Shown: piece after piece, positions 1-11,359 of the stretch
How the letters are laid out: the number at the start of each line of letters is the position of its first letter
How positions within the stretch are numbered: position 1 is the stretch's first letter
Source of the DNA: Schistocerca nitens
Taxonomy: Eukaryota; Arthropoda; Insecta; Orthoptera; Acrididae
Assembly: GCF_023898315.1 (NCBI RefSeq)
Contig: NC_064619.1
Location: forward strand, 303,280,150-303,344,149
DNA length: 64,000 nt
Reading direction: 5' to 3'
Program-made: the position numbers and the translations under genes
Notes under the pieces: model-generated
What the model was told of the DNA's origin: nothing
Database searches by the model: none
The model's input: only the letters and a program-made list of their open reading frames with translations

Positions 1-186
1 CACCAAGGAGACTTCACTGCAAACCATTCTGGACAATATGCGGTAAATACTGTGGTCAGAGCACAATGCTTATTGCTTTGTGCCTTTGTTTCCTTTATTC
101 ATTCATGACGTAATAGCCATACATAATTCTCAGATATATATTATTTTCTGTATCGCTTAGTACACAGTCATTAGCCACAGTAATTC

Positions 187-2600
187 TTGAACTATGCTGT
201 TTGGTCCTTGCTGACCACAACCTTGATAATCTCGACATGTTCGGAAAAAGATTACAAATGTCACTGCTCGTACATTGTTGCAGAAGATTATAAAGATTTT
301 GTTTCTTACTGTGGAGTCTCCCCTAAATCATATGGCCTTCCGAAGAAACACAAGAGAGGTGTTCCTCTGAGGCCAATATTGTGAGTAACGTTGGTGCTCT
401 GACATATAGTGTAGCAAAGCAACTTCCTACTCCCTGAAGCCCAGTAGCAGGTCGTTGTAAGCATCACTGTTAGAAGTCGGCTGATGTATTTCGTCGATTA
501 GAAGTATTGCATCTATATGACGGATGTTTTGGTACATTTTGATGTGGTGTCTCTCCTCACTCGCGTTCCTCTGGTTCGTTACGGTTAACTGAGATTAGGC
601 TTGGTGCTGATTTAACGAACCTGTTTAGACATGTATCACTTCCGCTTTCTTCTTAGTCAATGACCAGTAACATAAGAAAAAAGACCGAGTAGTGATGAGA
701 AGTCCGTTGTCATCTATTTTTGCTAATCTGTTTGTGGAAGTCTTCGAGCAACGTTGCTTGGAGTCGGTGACATTAAAACCTGTGTAGCGTTTTTAGATAT
801 GAAGACGATATCGTTGATATGCGGCCTCATGGTAATGAGAATTTAAACCGTTTTTCAGAACATCTGAATTGAATCTATATCGCTATATTTCACGACGGAG
901 GTGGGAAAGGGTGGCTGCCTTCCATTCCTTGATGTGTTGAGGAGAAGGAGGGTAGATAGCAAATGGGAAGGTGCCGTTATTGCGGGCGAACTCACACCGA
1001 ATTGTATCTATACTTTTCTTTTCGTTGTATCTTTAGGCTGACAGTTGTCACGACTCGGCACAGAGTGAAGAGGTAAAGCGTATTTTGGTTCATAAGACCG
1101 ACATCGTCTCAGACGCTGAATGTCTTTTAGCTGTGTCAAACAATTTTGAAGTCACCTTTAGTCAGAACGGCTATACTGAAAGACAGACGTTCGTTATACA
1201 TAGGTAACGGTTCACCCTGTGAAGGATAATACTACTGAGGTTGCACAGAGTGAAGAGGTAAAGCGTATTTTGGTTCATAAGACCGACATCGTCTCAGACG
1301 CTGAATGTCTTTTAGCTGTGTCAAACAATTTTGAAGTCACCTTTAGTCAGAACGGCTATACTGCAAGACAGACGTTCGTTATACATAGGTAACGGTTCAC
1401 CCTGTGAAGGATAATACTACTGAGGTTGCACAGAGTGAAGAGGTAAAGCGTATTTTGGTTCATAAGACCGACATCGTCTCAGACGCTGAATGTCTTTTAG
1501 CTGTGTCAAACAATTTTGAAGTCACCTTTAGTCAGAACGGCTATACTGAAAGACAGACGTTCGTTATACATAGGTAACGGTTCACCCTGTGAAGGATAAT
1601 ACTACTGAGGTTGCACAGAGTGAAGAGGTAAAGCGTATTTTGGTTCATAAGACCGACATCGTCTCAGACGCTGAATGTCTTTTAGCTGTGTCAAACAATT
1701 TTGAAGTCACCTTTAGTCAGAACGGCTATACTGCAAGACAGACGTTCGTTATACATAGGTAACGGTTCACTCTGTGAAGGATAATACTACTGAGGTTGCA
1801 CAGAGTGAAGAGGTAAAGCGTATTTTGGTTCATAAGACCGACATCGTCTCAGACGCTGAATGTCTTTTAGCTGTGTCAAACAATTTTGAAGTCACCTTTA
1901 GTCAGAACGGCTATACTGAAAGACAGACGTTCGTTATACATAGGTAACGGTTCACCCTGTGAAGGATAATACTACTGAGGTTGCACAGAGTGAAGAGGTA
2001 AAGCGTATTTTGGTTCATAAGACCGACATCGTCTCAGACGCTGAATGTCTTTTAGCTGTGTCAAACAATTTTGAAGTCACCTTTAGTCAGAACGGCTATA
2101 CTGCAAGACAGACGTTCGTTATACATAGGTAACGGTTCACCCTGTGAAGGATAATACTACTGAGGTTGCACAGAGTGAAGAGGTAAAGCGTATTTTGGTT
2201 CATAAGACCGACATCGTCTCAGACGCTGAATGTCTTTTAGCTGTGTCAAACAATTTTGAAGTCACCTTTAGTCAGAACGGCTATACTGAAAGACAGACGT
2301 TCGTTATACATAGGTAACGGTTCACCCTGTGAAGGATAATACTACTGAGGTTGCACAGAGTGAAGAGGTAAAGCGTATTTTGGTTCATAAGACCGACATC
2401 GTCTCAGACGCTGAATGTCTTTTAGCTGTGTCAAACAATTTTGAAGTCACCTTTAGTCAGAACGGCTATACTGCAAGACAGACGTTCGTTATACATAGGT
2501 AACGGTTCACCCTGTGAAGGATAATACTACTGAGGTTGCACGAAGGCCAACGGCATTTTGTGTTACACAAGAAGCATTTCCAACAGGAGTGGTTGCGTTT
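187..2600 (+). pseudogene. Penelope-like element reverse transcriptase relic (copy A)
   Basis: The frame at 187-384 ends in a motif reading YGLPKKHKRGVPLRPIL, which closely matches the conserved SYGLPKIHKPGVPLRPI block of Penelope-like element reverse transcriptases. Downstream, across several frames, are fragments resembling the family's FDVVSL block (about 540), a PLSSIFANLFVE-like block (about 710-740), an RYEDDIV-like active-site block (about 800) and an LPFLDV-like block (about 920). A frame starting near 1057 encodes SEEVKRILVHK and NGYTERQ, similar to the linker these proteins carry after the RT domain. Many stops and frameshifts interrupt it. No GIY-YIG domain is visible here. The 3' part has been expanded into the 185-bp array at 1061-2540. 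It is non-functional. Confidence 0.75.
1061..2540 (+). repeat. Eight 185-bp tandem units (four 370-bp dimers)
   Basis: The string cagagtgaagaggtaaagcg recurs at 1061, 1246, 1431, 1616, 1801, 1986, 2171 and 2356, exactly 185 bp apart, and the array ends at 2540. Units are nearly identical. One site alternates strictly: units 1, 3, 5 and 7 read ctatactgaaag and units 2, 4, 6 and 8 read ctatactgcaag, so the true repeat is a 370-bp dimer present four times. One further change, tcactctg for tcaccctg, is seen only in unit 4. The unit comes from the Penelope-like coding region, and copy B holds a single diverged unit at about 20230-20425. As 185 is not a multiple of three, the array cannot keep one frame. 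Confidence 0.95.
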
Positions 2601-2645
2601 TGCGGAAATACACTACGTGATCAAAGGTATCAGGACACCCCCAAA

Positions 2646-2841
2646 TGGTTCAAATGGTTCTGAGCACTATGGGACTCAACTGCTGAGATCATAAGTCCCC
2701 TAGAACTTAGAACTACTTAAACCTAACTAAACTAAAGACAACACACACATCCATGCCCGAGGCAGGATTCGAACCTGCGACCGTAGCGGTCGCGCGGTTC
2801 CAGACTGTAGCGCCAGAACCGCTCGGCCACCAGCGGCCGGC
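2646..2841 (-). mobile_element. tRNA-derived SINE, copy A private
   Basis: Read on the minus strand it has a tRNA-like head with a gtggccgagcggt-type A box and a ggttcgaatcctgcc B box. The tail carries a ccttagg...agttctaagttctagggga segment and ends in gagccatttgaaccattt-like sequence. Flanking copies of acaccccc at 2635-2642 and 2842-2849 form the target-site duplication. The uninterrupted site is present in copy B near 20517, so this insertion followed the duplication. Confidence 0.93.
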
Positions 2842-3135
2842 ACACCCCCAAACATATACGTTTTTCATATTAGGTTCATTGTGCTTCCACCTACTGCCAG
2901 GTACTCCATATCAGCGACCTCAGTAGTCATTAGACATCGTGAGAGAGCAGAACGGGGGATCTCTGCGGAATTCACGGATTTCAAACATTGTCAGGTAACT
3001 GGTTCTCACTTGTGTCATACGTCTACACGAGAAATTTCCACGCCCCTAAACATCCCTAGCCCACTGTTTACCATTTGAACGTGAAGTGGAAACGTATAGG
3101 ACACAAACTGCACAAAACGTCCATGCCGACCTCGT

Positions 3136-3585
3136 TTGTTGACTGACAGAGACCGCCGGCAGTTGAAGAAGGTCGTAATGTGTAATAGGCAGACATCTAT
3201 AAATATTATCACACAGGAATTCCGAACTGCAACAGGATCCACTGCAAGAGCTATGACAGTTAGGGGGGAGGTAAGAAAACTTGGATTTGGAGGTCGAGCG
3301 GCTGCTCATAACCCACACATCACGCCGGTAAATGCCAAACGACGCCTCACTTGGTGTAAGGAGCGTAAACATAGAACGATTGAACAGTGGAAAAACGTTG
3401 TGCTGAGTGACGAATCACGGTACACAATATGGCGATCCGATGGCAGGATGTGGATAAGGCGAATGCCCGGTGAACATCATCTGCCAACAGTAAAATTCGG
3501 AGGCGGTAGTGTTTCGGTGTGGTCTTGTTTTTCATGGAGGAGGCTTGCACCACTTTTATTTTGCATGGCACTATCATATAAATAA
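3136..3585 (+). pseudogene. Tc1-like transposase N-terminal half
   Basis: The 149-residue frame starts LTDRDRRQLKKVV, part of a helix-turn-helix DNA-binding domain. It continues with VRKLGFGGRAAAH, NAKRRLTWCKE and VLSDESRYTIW, where the D of SDES is the first catalytic aspartate of Tc1 transposases. GRMWIRRMPGE and KFGGGSVSVWSCFSW follow. The protein is cut before the second catalytic D and the E, so it is under half the usual 340 residues and cannot be active. The equivalent at 20700-21240 in copy B has more stops. Confidence 0.9.
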
Positions 3586-4119
3586 TCATATAAATGGTCT
3601 TATAAATAGACTTCGCTTAAATTCTGCGTGGAATCCTGCTCCTTTCATTGTCAAGAAACAGAGGGACACAATTATTGCTGCCTCACCTGGTGGTTTTTCA
3701 AATCCTATTAACAACTTCTGATGTCGTTCATCTTTGGTTGTGTACTGGCTGTGGGATGTACATCTGTGTGTGTGTGTTATATTTCCCAATCTTATCTGCA
3801 AACCGAGGGTTTCAGTTCCCTCACAGCGCTTACTTGTTGCGATTGTGCCTTAAAAGTGACTGTGTGTGCACCTGTCGAAATATCAGCAGTTGTCTAAGAT
3901 GTTACCTGACTGCATTATCAGACATTATGTTTTCTGGGGCGTACACCCCGTCGGATCTCCTGACTTTGAGTCTCACCACAACAAAGTCGTTGTCAGATGT
4001 AAGAAATTACGTGGTTGTGAGATGTGATGTGAATCACCTTGATCAGCTTCATCTATGTGTGTCATGAATATATGTTTTACTTAAATGTGTAGGTCGAGAG
4101 CAATTTTGCCCTATCAGTG

Positions 4120-4445
4120 AAATTATCTCACTCTAACGGGTATGGGCATATCAGCGCATACTCCGCTATAGAGTGAAAATTTCATTCTGGGGTATGAGCA
4201 TAGTCGCAGACAATAATCCCCTACTACAAAGCGATTTATCGAACAGTTTGGTTTTCCTCTGATTTTGAAACGATGCAGGCTACAACTACTGTTCAAAGAC
4301 TCGAAGACACAGACATTCGCTGTGAGCGGACTGTGATTCAAATCAGTGGGGAAAGTTGAATATATGGACCAGGATTAGAACACGGATCTCCTGCTCTCTA
4401 GGCAGACACTCCGACCACTAAGCCATCCGGACACAGTGGCCATCA
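4120..4445 (-). mobile_element. tRNA-headed SINE-like repeat (copy A)
   Basis: On the minus strand, about 4437-4366 reads as a tRNA-like head: tggcttagtggtcggagtgtctgcc as A box region and gtgttctaatcctgg as B box region. The body runs to about 4120 and contains a cattctggggtatgagc segment and a block around cactctatagcggagtatgcgc. I recall the latter as a widespread locust repeat motif. It is present at the same place in copy B (22840-23165), so it is older than the duplication. Ends are approximate. Confidence 0.6.
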
Positions 4446-7400
4446 AAGCTCCAAGGACTACCCTAGCACACCACCTATCAGACCCCAATTCTCAACTCAT
4501 CCACACAATACGAATGTAGTTCCCGTTGCCCATTATGCTCTTTACTCGCAGCATTTCACCGATTCCCTTGAGAGTTCGAGCCTGGTGCCCATCCGCACTT
4601 GAGAGATCATTGACCATTCTCGCCTCATTTACTTATATGAAGTCCGAAGAGACAGACATTAGAATAATACTACACATTTTAGAAAAGACGTTCTATATCG
4701 TGGAAGTCGGATATAAAGATGTTCAGGAAATATAACTCAACAGTTGCAATTTCAGATATATTACACAGATATTAGCACTGCACAATGAATTTCCGTGACA
4801 TTATGTAAAGTCCTGTATGACCTGAGAAAACAGTGGTGATCACGTAATGTATAGTCACGTCACAGTTCATTCGAATCTCACGTTTCTTCGGAAATGTATT
4901 TGACGCTTTCCCTTTAGGTTATTTTCGTGAACTACTTATATTTTATATTACTTTGTTGATGTGTTTCATTCTGTCTTCAGCAGCAACATACTCCGATTTA
5001 TGAAAAAATGATAGGTTGATTCATATCACGACTGCTCAACTAACTCCGAAGGGATACCGTACGTCAGCTATCACTCTGCTGAGTTAGCATTTCCTTCCAG
5101 GACTTCCTGTTCAACACATCTAAAATTAACCCTCAAACTCTGACACAATTTCGTCAACTATTGCAACGAAATTTCATCCGTATTTCTTAGTACCACTTGA
5201 AATATTGCATACGGATCTACATTTTAGAAATCTAACGAATCTAACCTAGGATCTATTTGCTTTAGAAACTTTCTGTGGATGTGTAACCCAGTGTACACAT
5301 ATTAGTCGCAACCTCATAACCACCCACCTAATAAAACCCTAGACTTTATTTGACGAAAGAAAAATTCCATTCCACTTATCGGTTGTTGTTTCTTGTATTG
5401 GCACGACTGCATGCTCTTGAACATTTCAGGCAAACACATCTTTGATGAAAATATGTTAATTTTATTCAATAAAGTAAAAATTCCAGAGGCATAAGTACAC
5501 TAAAAGTATAGTCACGTCTAGTCGAAAAATGGACAAATTTGTTGATAACATACTTGACCACGCTAACTGTTCCTCCCTGCAATATGTGTAAAAACTGGAA
5601 AGATGAAAAAATTAAATAGGCGATTGACATTTTGAGCTTTTTAACCAATAGAGTGAATACATTTATCGACTGTTGTCTTACTATGAAACAGGGGGCTTTC
5701 TTCAAAATTGGTGAGTGCAGACGAACCGACAGCACAACCAAACAAATTCGCCCAGTGTGGAGATGGCTACAACTCGAGTTCCCTCTGCGACCGATTTGAA
5801 CTACTCCGTCGCTAAGAACACGATTTCAGCGACACCACATCCAGGCTCTTTCTTTGTTGGAAGGTGTACGATAACTCTGTGGCGCAGCTGTGAGGTCGTA
5901 GAGTGAAGAGAAACGAAGCAATGCGAAAAAGCAAATATTATGCAGAACACATGGCAGCAACACCATACATTCATTGCTGTACACATATTATGGGTGGCTT
6001 GCAGTGTACAAACTGTGTTGTAGCTAATTACGAGCCATAATATTGGTCAGAATCGCGTCTGCTATTTACGAAGTTAGATTAGCACGACAAAGAATGCACA
6101 CAGTATCTTTCCTGGCACTGAATTTTGCTGGAGTAATGGGATCTACATCGTGAAACAGCGTTGTATTCATGAGAACAACTGAAAAGAAAGGTTTTGTACT
6201 AACGCTGGTACTTAGTAACTGTCACTCCATGTTTTTACTACAAATAAAAACGCCAGTGGGTAAACAGTTACTACAGCCAGCCATCTACGCGATAGCAGAA
6301 AACTGTAATAACAAGTATAGATTTTACTTGATAGTGAAACGTCATTGTTGTTTCTGTTTATAGCAACGTAAGCCCATGGCTTCGTGGAAGTGTCGAGCCT
6401 GTCTGTTTCTTTCTGAGTTCATCAGATAGTGAAGACTGAAGCTTTGGGTTAAGGGGCCTTAAACCGTACGTAGCAGTACAAATTATAGAGCCAATGAGTA
6501 GTCGTGATCTCTTCTTATATGGAACTTGTAGTCCCCATAGCAAGAACAGTAGCGTGGTCACAGACGGAATCATGGGAATGGTAACAGCATTTAAATTTCT
6601 CATAGGGAGCCAAAATTAAAAACAACAATATACTATGTAAACACCACACTCACGTGAATTTCTTAAGTGGCAATGAGCTCATTTGCCCTTAACGGAGAGA
6701 TGAACAGCAGATTTAATGAGCGAAAAACCTGTTAATGAGAATAATTCTTGTGAATATTTTTAGTGCCTTGAGGTATGATAGTGATTGAAACGCCAAATCG
6801 TTGTGCGTTGACTGCGTATAGGACACGCGGTGAAGCTGTTGCTTGTAGGTCGATTTGTCTTCTTGTTGAAATTATTTTTTCGTACAGGAAATGAGATGGC
6901 AAAATGTTTGGCCTAGATATAAGGTTGTGACATATCGTGTCTCTTTTCGAGGATGGAAGATGTTTTGTTCTGATATGGCTTGGGATATACAGATGAAGTA
7001 AGCAATTAAGTTTTTGAGCGATAAGAAAAGTAATTATTTTATGAGATCTTAGCGATACCACGGATTGAGTAGAGGTTACTACACCATTTTCAGGAAGTTA
7101 TTAGAATAAAAATTTATTGCCACTTACCTTACAAGCAATTGACCAGAATTAATCTTTCAAATGTTTAAATACATGTTTGAGATTCCTTAGTGTCCAATAG
7201 TTACCCAAAATTATAGAAGGGCATATCTGAATTTTCGCTAGATGAGCAGCAATAATTAGAATCTCAAATGTTTGTGACACATTTTAGCTCTGAGCTGAAG
7301 TTGTAGTGCAGTAACTATCTCACATTTTTCAGGTAGGTAATAGCATTTGTGCTAATAGTGCACATATCGCTAAACTTCAATTAGTTATATATAGTCTCCT

Positions 7401-7890
7401 ATGGGACTAGAATCTCGGTTACAGATAGTGTAGCGGGAAATTAGGTTTGACCATTGCCTAAAGGGTGTAACTGAATTAATATACTTGTAGTATTTAATGG
7501 AGTAACGCTACCTTAAACACTTCCTCACGTAAAAATTCTCTCATTACAGAATATACTACAAGAAAGACTGAAATATGCGATTGCTATGCCTTTAGTATGC
7601 TACCCCAGACTTCAATATAGACTATAACAAATTAATTCTTTCTTGCACGCCCTATACAGGTTCAGTTTTAGTCGTTCTTGGGGTCTAAGTGTCACTTTCA
7701 TTTCAATGATGGTAAGCACAATTACTAGGTTCATCGGCAAACACACTATATTAGCAGAACTGAAAGCAAGTATGGTTCGACACCACACTCTTCTTAATTT
7801 CAGCTATGGTCGATAAATGTAAAACAGTAACGATACACCTACCTAATGTACAAGGAGTGGAATGAATTGGTATTCAGAGTAAAAGTCGAT
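4446..7890. other. Unrecognised non-coding stretch of copy A
   Basis: About 3.4 kb of AT-rich sequence, alignable throughout with about 23165-26925 in copy B. Only short open frames occur and none keeps its reading in both copies, so I see no gene. The block at 6370-6690 is much better conserved between copies than its surroundings (see findings). Confidence 0.6.
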
Positions 7891-8147
7891 AATGATTAGG
7901 CACAGGATAAACAATGATCTGTAAAGCAAGGGATCTCTGAAGGGGAAGACTTGTCTGATGTGACTGAAGAGGAAACAGAAGTCGATTTAGATGAGACAGG
8001 AGATACAGATTAGAATCCGAATTTAATAGAGCTTTAGAGGACTTAAGAGAAAATAAGGCAGAAGGGATAGATAGATAAAATTCCATCAGAATCTCTCAAA
8101 TCACTGGGGGCAGTGAACAACAAAAAGACTTTTCACTTTTGTATGTA

Positions 8148-9445
8148 CAGGGTGGCACACGAAATGTGTTGCCATTTTCTTTTTGAATATAAACTTTATT
8201 ATCAATACAATCTGAAAGGAGATTTGTTCTAACTCAGCACATGCTCAATATGTCCACCATTTAGTTTCTTAACTTCCTTCAAACGAACACTGAAGTTAGT
8301 GATTACCCTACGGCACATGTCTTCCGTGATTTCACTTGCAAGCTTGAAGAATAAGTCTTCTGACCTCCATTTAATCACGTGGACTTTCCGGGAAAATTTT
8401 TTCCTTTAGGAACCCCCAAAGAAAAAAGTCACATGGATTGAGGTCTGGACTATTGGGGGGCCAATTTTGTCTGTCATTGAAGCGACCTGGAAACCTGAGT
8501 GAAATGATCCGCATGTCGAAATGCTCATGTAAAAACTCCAACACAGTGTTTGCAGTATGTGGCCTTGCTCCATCTTGCTTGAACCACTGCGTGTTGAAGG
8601 GCAAGGCAGTAGCAAGAAGCTGTGGAATGAAGCTATTGCGAAGCATGTTCAAATAACGCTAGCTGTTCACAATTCCTTCAAAGAAAAAGGGTCCAATAAG
8701 TCCGTGACTGGAAATTGCTGCCCAAGCTGTAATCCTCGGAGCATAATGTTGTCGTTCATGAAGTACTTGTGGGTTTTCAGTGGCCCAAAAGCGTACATTT
8801 TGTTTGTTAACCACACCCTCTAAATGAAAATGCGCCTCGTCTGAAAACCAAAGGTTGTTGAGAGTTTCTTCCCTATCCTCCGCCCACTGAGCAAACAGTA
8901 GTCTCTGCTGCTTGTGTTCTTCAGTGAGCTATTGTGCACAGGTCATCTTGTATGGGTACATATGGAGGACACTTTTAAGAATGCGTTGAACGGAGCGTCT
9001 GGATATTACCAGTTGCACTGCTGCCTTTCTACACGATTTCCCGGGACTTCTCTGTACAGCAACTCGTACCGCTTCAATTTTCTCCGGCGAACAATCAGGC
9101 TTAGGCCGAGGTCGCTTCGCTTCCAATATTGTTCCTTGCTGTACAAATTTATCGTACAACCTGTGGATGGCCTTCTTGCAAGGTACCCATCGTGTGTTAA
9201 ACTGTTGTCGAAAACGCCTGTGTGTCACAACAATTGCCGATCGATGCTGTGTCGTCAGTCTTCCATTGTCAGCCATTGCTGCTAACTAGTCTCCTAGCGG
9301 CAGTATCGTGAATTACACGTAATTTCGTAACTCATTTGTTTATCCAAGCTCTGCTGGTACTGCTGTAGAGATCCCAGCGGGTTATCTAATGTACGTCGCA
9401 AATTGTGGAAGAAACAATTGGTAACACATTTCGTGCGCCACCCTA
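8148..9445 (-). mobile_element. Mariner-family transposon, copy A private
   Basis: Terminal inverted repeats of about 27 bp bound the element: cagggtggcacacgaaatgt at 8148 and, on the minus strand from 9445, tagggtggcgcacgaaatgt. TA dinucleotides at 8146-8147 and 9446-9447 are the target-site duplication. Length 1298 bp is typical for the superfamily. The LINE relic continues on both sides, and copy B shows the empty site near 27168-27190. Confidence 0.95.
8229..9276 (-). pseudogene. Mariner-family transposase with two stops and a frameshift
   Basis: The start ATG at 9276 gives MADNGRLTTQHR, then a helix-turn-helix region (RSPGKSCRKAAVQLVISRRSVQRIL, about residues 75-100). After an in-frame TAG at 8929-8931 the same frame continues with a WFSDEAHFHLEG block (first catalytic D), a second TAG at about 8659-8661, WFKQDGARPHTA (second D) and PNSPDLNPCDFFLWG (third D). 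A frameshift near 8365 leads to the C-terminal EITEDMCRRVI and HIEHVLS, ending at TAG 8229-8231. The reconstructed length of about 348 residues fits a full transposase. The spacing from the second D to the D of PCDFF is about 47 residues, longer than the classic 34. Confidence 0.9.
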
Positions 9446-10759
9446 TAGAATGTATATGTTTGGCGACATATCATCTGACTTTAGGAAAACTATCAACCTC
9501 AGAATTCCGAAGACTTCAAGAGCTAACAAGTGCGATAATTGTAGCACAATCAGTTTAACAGTTTGTGCATCCAAGTTGCTGACAAGAATAATGTTCGCAA
9601 GAATGGAAAAGAAACCCGAGGATGTGCTAGATGACGATCAGTTTGGTTTTCGTAAAGATGAAGGCACGAGAGAGGCAATTCTGAAGTTGCTGTTGGTAAT
9701 GGGCTAAAGAAAAATTAAGAAATGTTCATAAGGTTTATCGACCAGGAAAAAGCGTTCGGCAATGTTAAATGGTGCAAGATGTCCGAAATTCTGAGAAAAA
9801 TAGGAGTAAGCTATAGAGAGAGACGGGTAATATACAATACGTATAAGGGCCAAAACGGAATAATAAGACTGGACGACCAAGAACGAAGTGCTCGCATTAA
9901 AAGATGTGTAAGACAGGGATGTAGTCTTTCGCACCTACAGTTCGATCTGTACATCGAAGAAGCAATGACGGAAATAAAATTCAATGTGGAAGGATATCAG
10001 TGATACGATTCACTGATGATATTGCTGTCCTGAGTAAAAGTGAAGAAGATTTACATGATCTGCTGAATGGAATGAGCAATCTCATGAGTACATAATGTGG
10101 ACTGGGAGTAATCGAAGAAAGACGAAAGTAATGAGAAGTAGCAGAAATGAGGACTTCGGGAAACTTAGGATCAGGATCGATGGTCACGAAGTAGATGAAA
10201 TTAAGGGATTCTGCAACCCAGGTAGTGAAATAACCAATTATAGACGGAGCAAGGAGGACTTGAAAAGCAGACTAGCAATTGCAAAAAAGGGCATTCCTGC
10301 GCAAGAGAAGTCTACTAGTATCAAACGTAGGCCTTAATTTGAGGAAGAAATTCCTGAGAATGTATGTCTGGAGCACAGCATTGTATGGTAGTGTAACATG
10401 GTCTGTGAAAAAAATAAAAGAGAAAAGAATCGAAGCATTACAGATGTGGCACTACAATCGAATGTCGAAAATTAGGTGGACTGATAAGATAAGGAATGTG
10501 GAGGGCCTGCACTGAATTGGAGAGGACAGGAATATGTGAAAAACACTCATAAGGAGAAGGGACAGGATAATAGGATATCATGATGGGTGCCCTGACGTCA
10601 TCGCTGGCGTAATTGTCACTAGACTGGAATGCCATCTTCCATGCAGAACACGATCGCACGGACATTTGTTGATCCTTGATGATTATATTGTGAGGGGGAA
10701 ATACCGATTTCTTACTGTAATTTTGGACACTAGTGTAACTGAGGACGTTCGTTGCAAGT

Positions 10760-10856
10760 GCTGCTCTGAGACGAAGAGGGTGGCTCAGGAGAGGAATTCG
10801 TTATCTGACGTTCCGCATCAAACCGTCCAGCAGACTGATGACTGTAAAAAAAAGGA
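10760..10856 (+). repeat. LINE 3' tail with short poly(A)
   Basis: The stretch agacgaagagggtggctcag to gcagactgatgactg followed by aaaaaaaa resembles the 3' end that accompanies this LINE type: the last codons and a short untranslated region, then an A-run at about 10848-10855. It probably belongs to the relic ending near 10590, separated by about 170 bp of sequence that does not align with copy B. Confidence 0.45.
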
Positions 10857-11358
10857 GTTTTTGAAGACAAGGGTAACCGAGACGTATTTCTGTGTTTACT
10901 CAACTTGAAGTTCCTGCCATCTGTTCTCAATTATTATGACAATATTCATATTACAGCACGTAATTGTCCTCAGCATTGTTACTCCAGAGTGGAATTCACG
11001 GACTTTGTAATAATTATGGAGATAATATGAATATTTTATACCTGATTTATGCTCCATTATTACTAGTGTCCCTTGTTAGACTTGATACCCCTATATTTAC
11101 TTCTGCAAAGTTTTCAAGATTTTTCTGTACAGTGTTTCACAAATCGTTGAATTTCTCTAAAGGAGCAATACTACGTTGCACCTGTATGCCACTAACCAAC
11201 TGAGCTGTAATCAGCTGCAGATTGTACATTATAACTACATGAATTGCGCCGGTGAATGGGAGGAATTAGAAAGTCAGCTGGAAGTACTAGGGGTACGTAA
11301 AATAACGGGAATTATTTTTTAAAAGCTGTATATTTTCAAATTGTTTCCAAAATAATCT
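10857..11358. other. No recognised feature
   Basis: About 500 bp of AT-rich sequence with no coding similarity or repeat I can identify. Confidence 0.4.
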
Positions 11359-11359
11359 T

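Larger units (their letters stand above)
2608..3590 (+). mobile_element. Tc1-like transposon, 3'-truncated (copy A)
   Basis: The left end reads tacactacgtgatcaaaggtatc followed by ggacaccccc, which looks like a Tc1 terminal inverted repeat. A SINE interrupts it at 2646-2841. About 300 bp of leader precede the transposase. No matching right inverted repeat is found: coding similarity stops near 3585, and the sequence after it (3590-3720) is shared with copy B. The truncation therefore predates the duplication. Confidence 0.8.
1..10590 (+). repeat. Segmental duplication, copy A
   Basis: This segment aligns collinearly and in the same orientation with 18756-27995. Shared blocks include the opening caccaaggagacttc, the Penelope-like relic, the Tc1 relic, the SINE at about 4130-4440, long unrecognised stretches and the LINE relic. 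By eye, identity is roughly 85-90 percent in most blocks. The homology already starts at base 1, so copy A may extend left of the window. Copy A alone carries the 185-bp tandem array (1061-2540), a SINE (2646-2841) and a mariner (8148-9445). The right limit is where the two LINE relics stop aligning, about 10590. Confidence 0.85.
7900..10590 (+). pseudogene. LINE reverse transcriptase relic (copy A), interrupted by a mariner
   Basis: Frames at 8020-8060, 9480-10090 and 10095-10520 match, in order, a non-LTR retrotransposon RT. Visible parts are an ALEDLRENKAEGID-like block, DDQFGFRKDEGTREAIL (about 9640), FIDQEKAFGNVKW (about 9730, finger/palm), RQGCSLSHLQFDLYIEEAM (about 9915), a FTDDIAVLSKSEEDL block holding the FxDD active site (about 10010), and a C-terminal YVWSTALYGSVTWSV block (about 10360). 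The usual active-site sequence is F/YADD, so the T is a small departure. Several stops and frameshifts separate the blocks. The clade is probably RTE-like or a relative; I could not decide. The mariner at 8148-9445 sits inside it. Confidence 0.85.

Noticed and set aside
1061-2540. A CRISPR-like array
   Set aside because: The units are long, contiguous and have no unique spacers. They are tandem copies of transposon coding DNA in an insect genome.
3046-3372. Long minus-strand frames over the Tc1 relics (also 20541-20906, 20782-21165)
   Set aside because: They are antisense shadows of the plus-strand transposase and show no independent motif.
6358-6603. A conserved small protein on the minus strand (also 25100-25345)
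   Set aside because: The frame is open in both copies, but several of the few differences change amino acids, so conservation is at DNA level rather than protein level.
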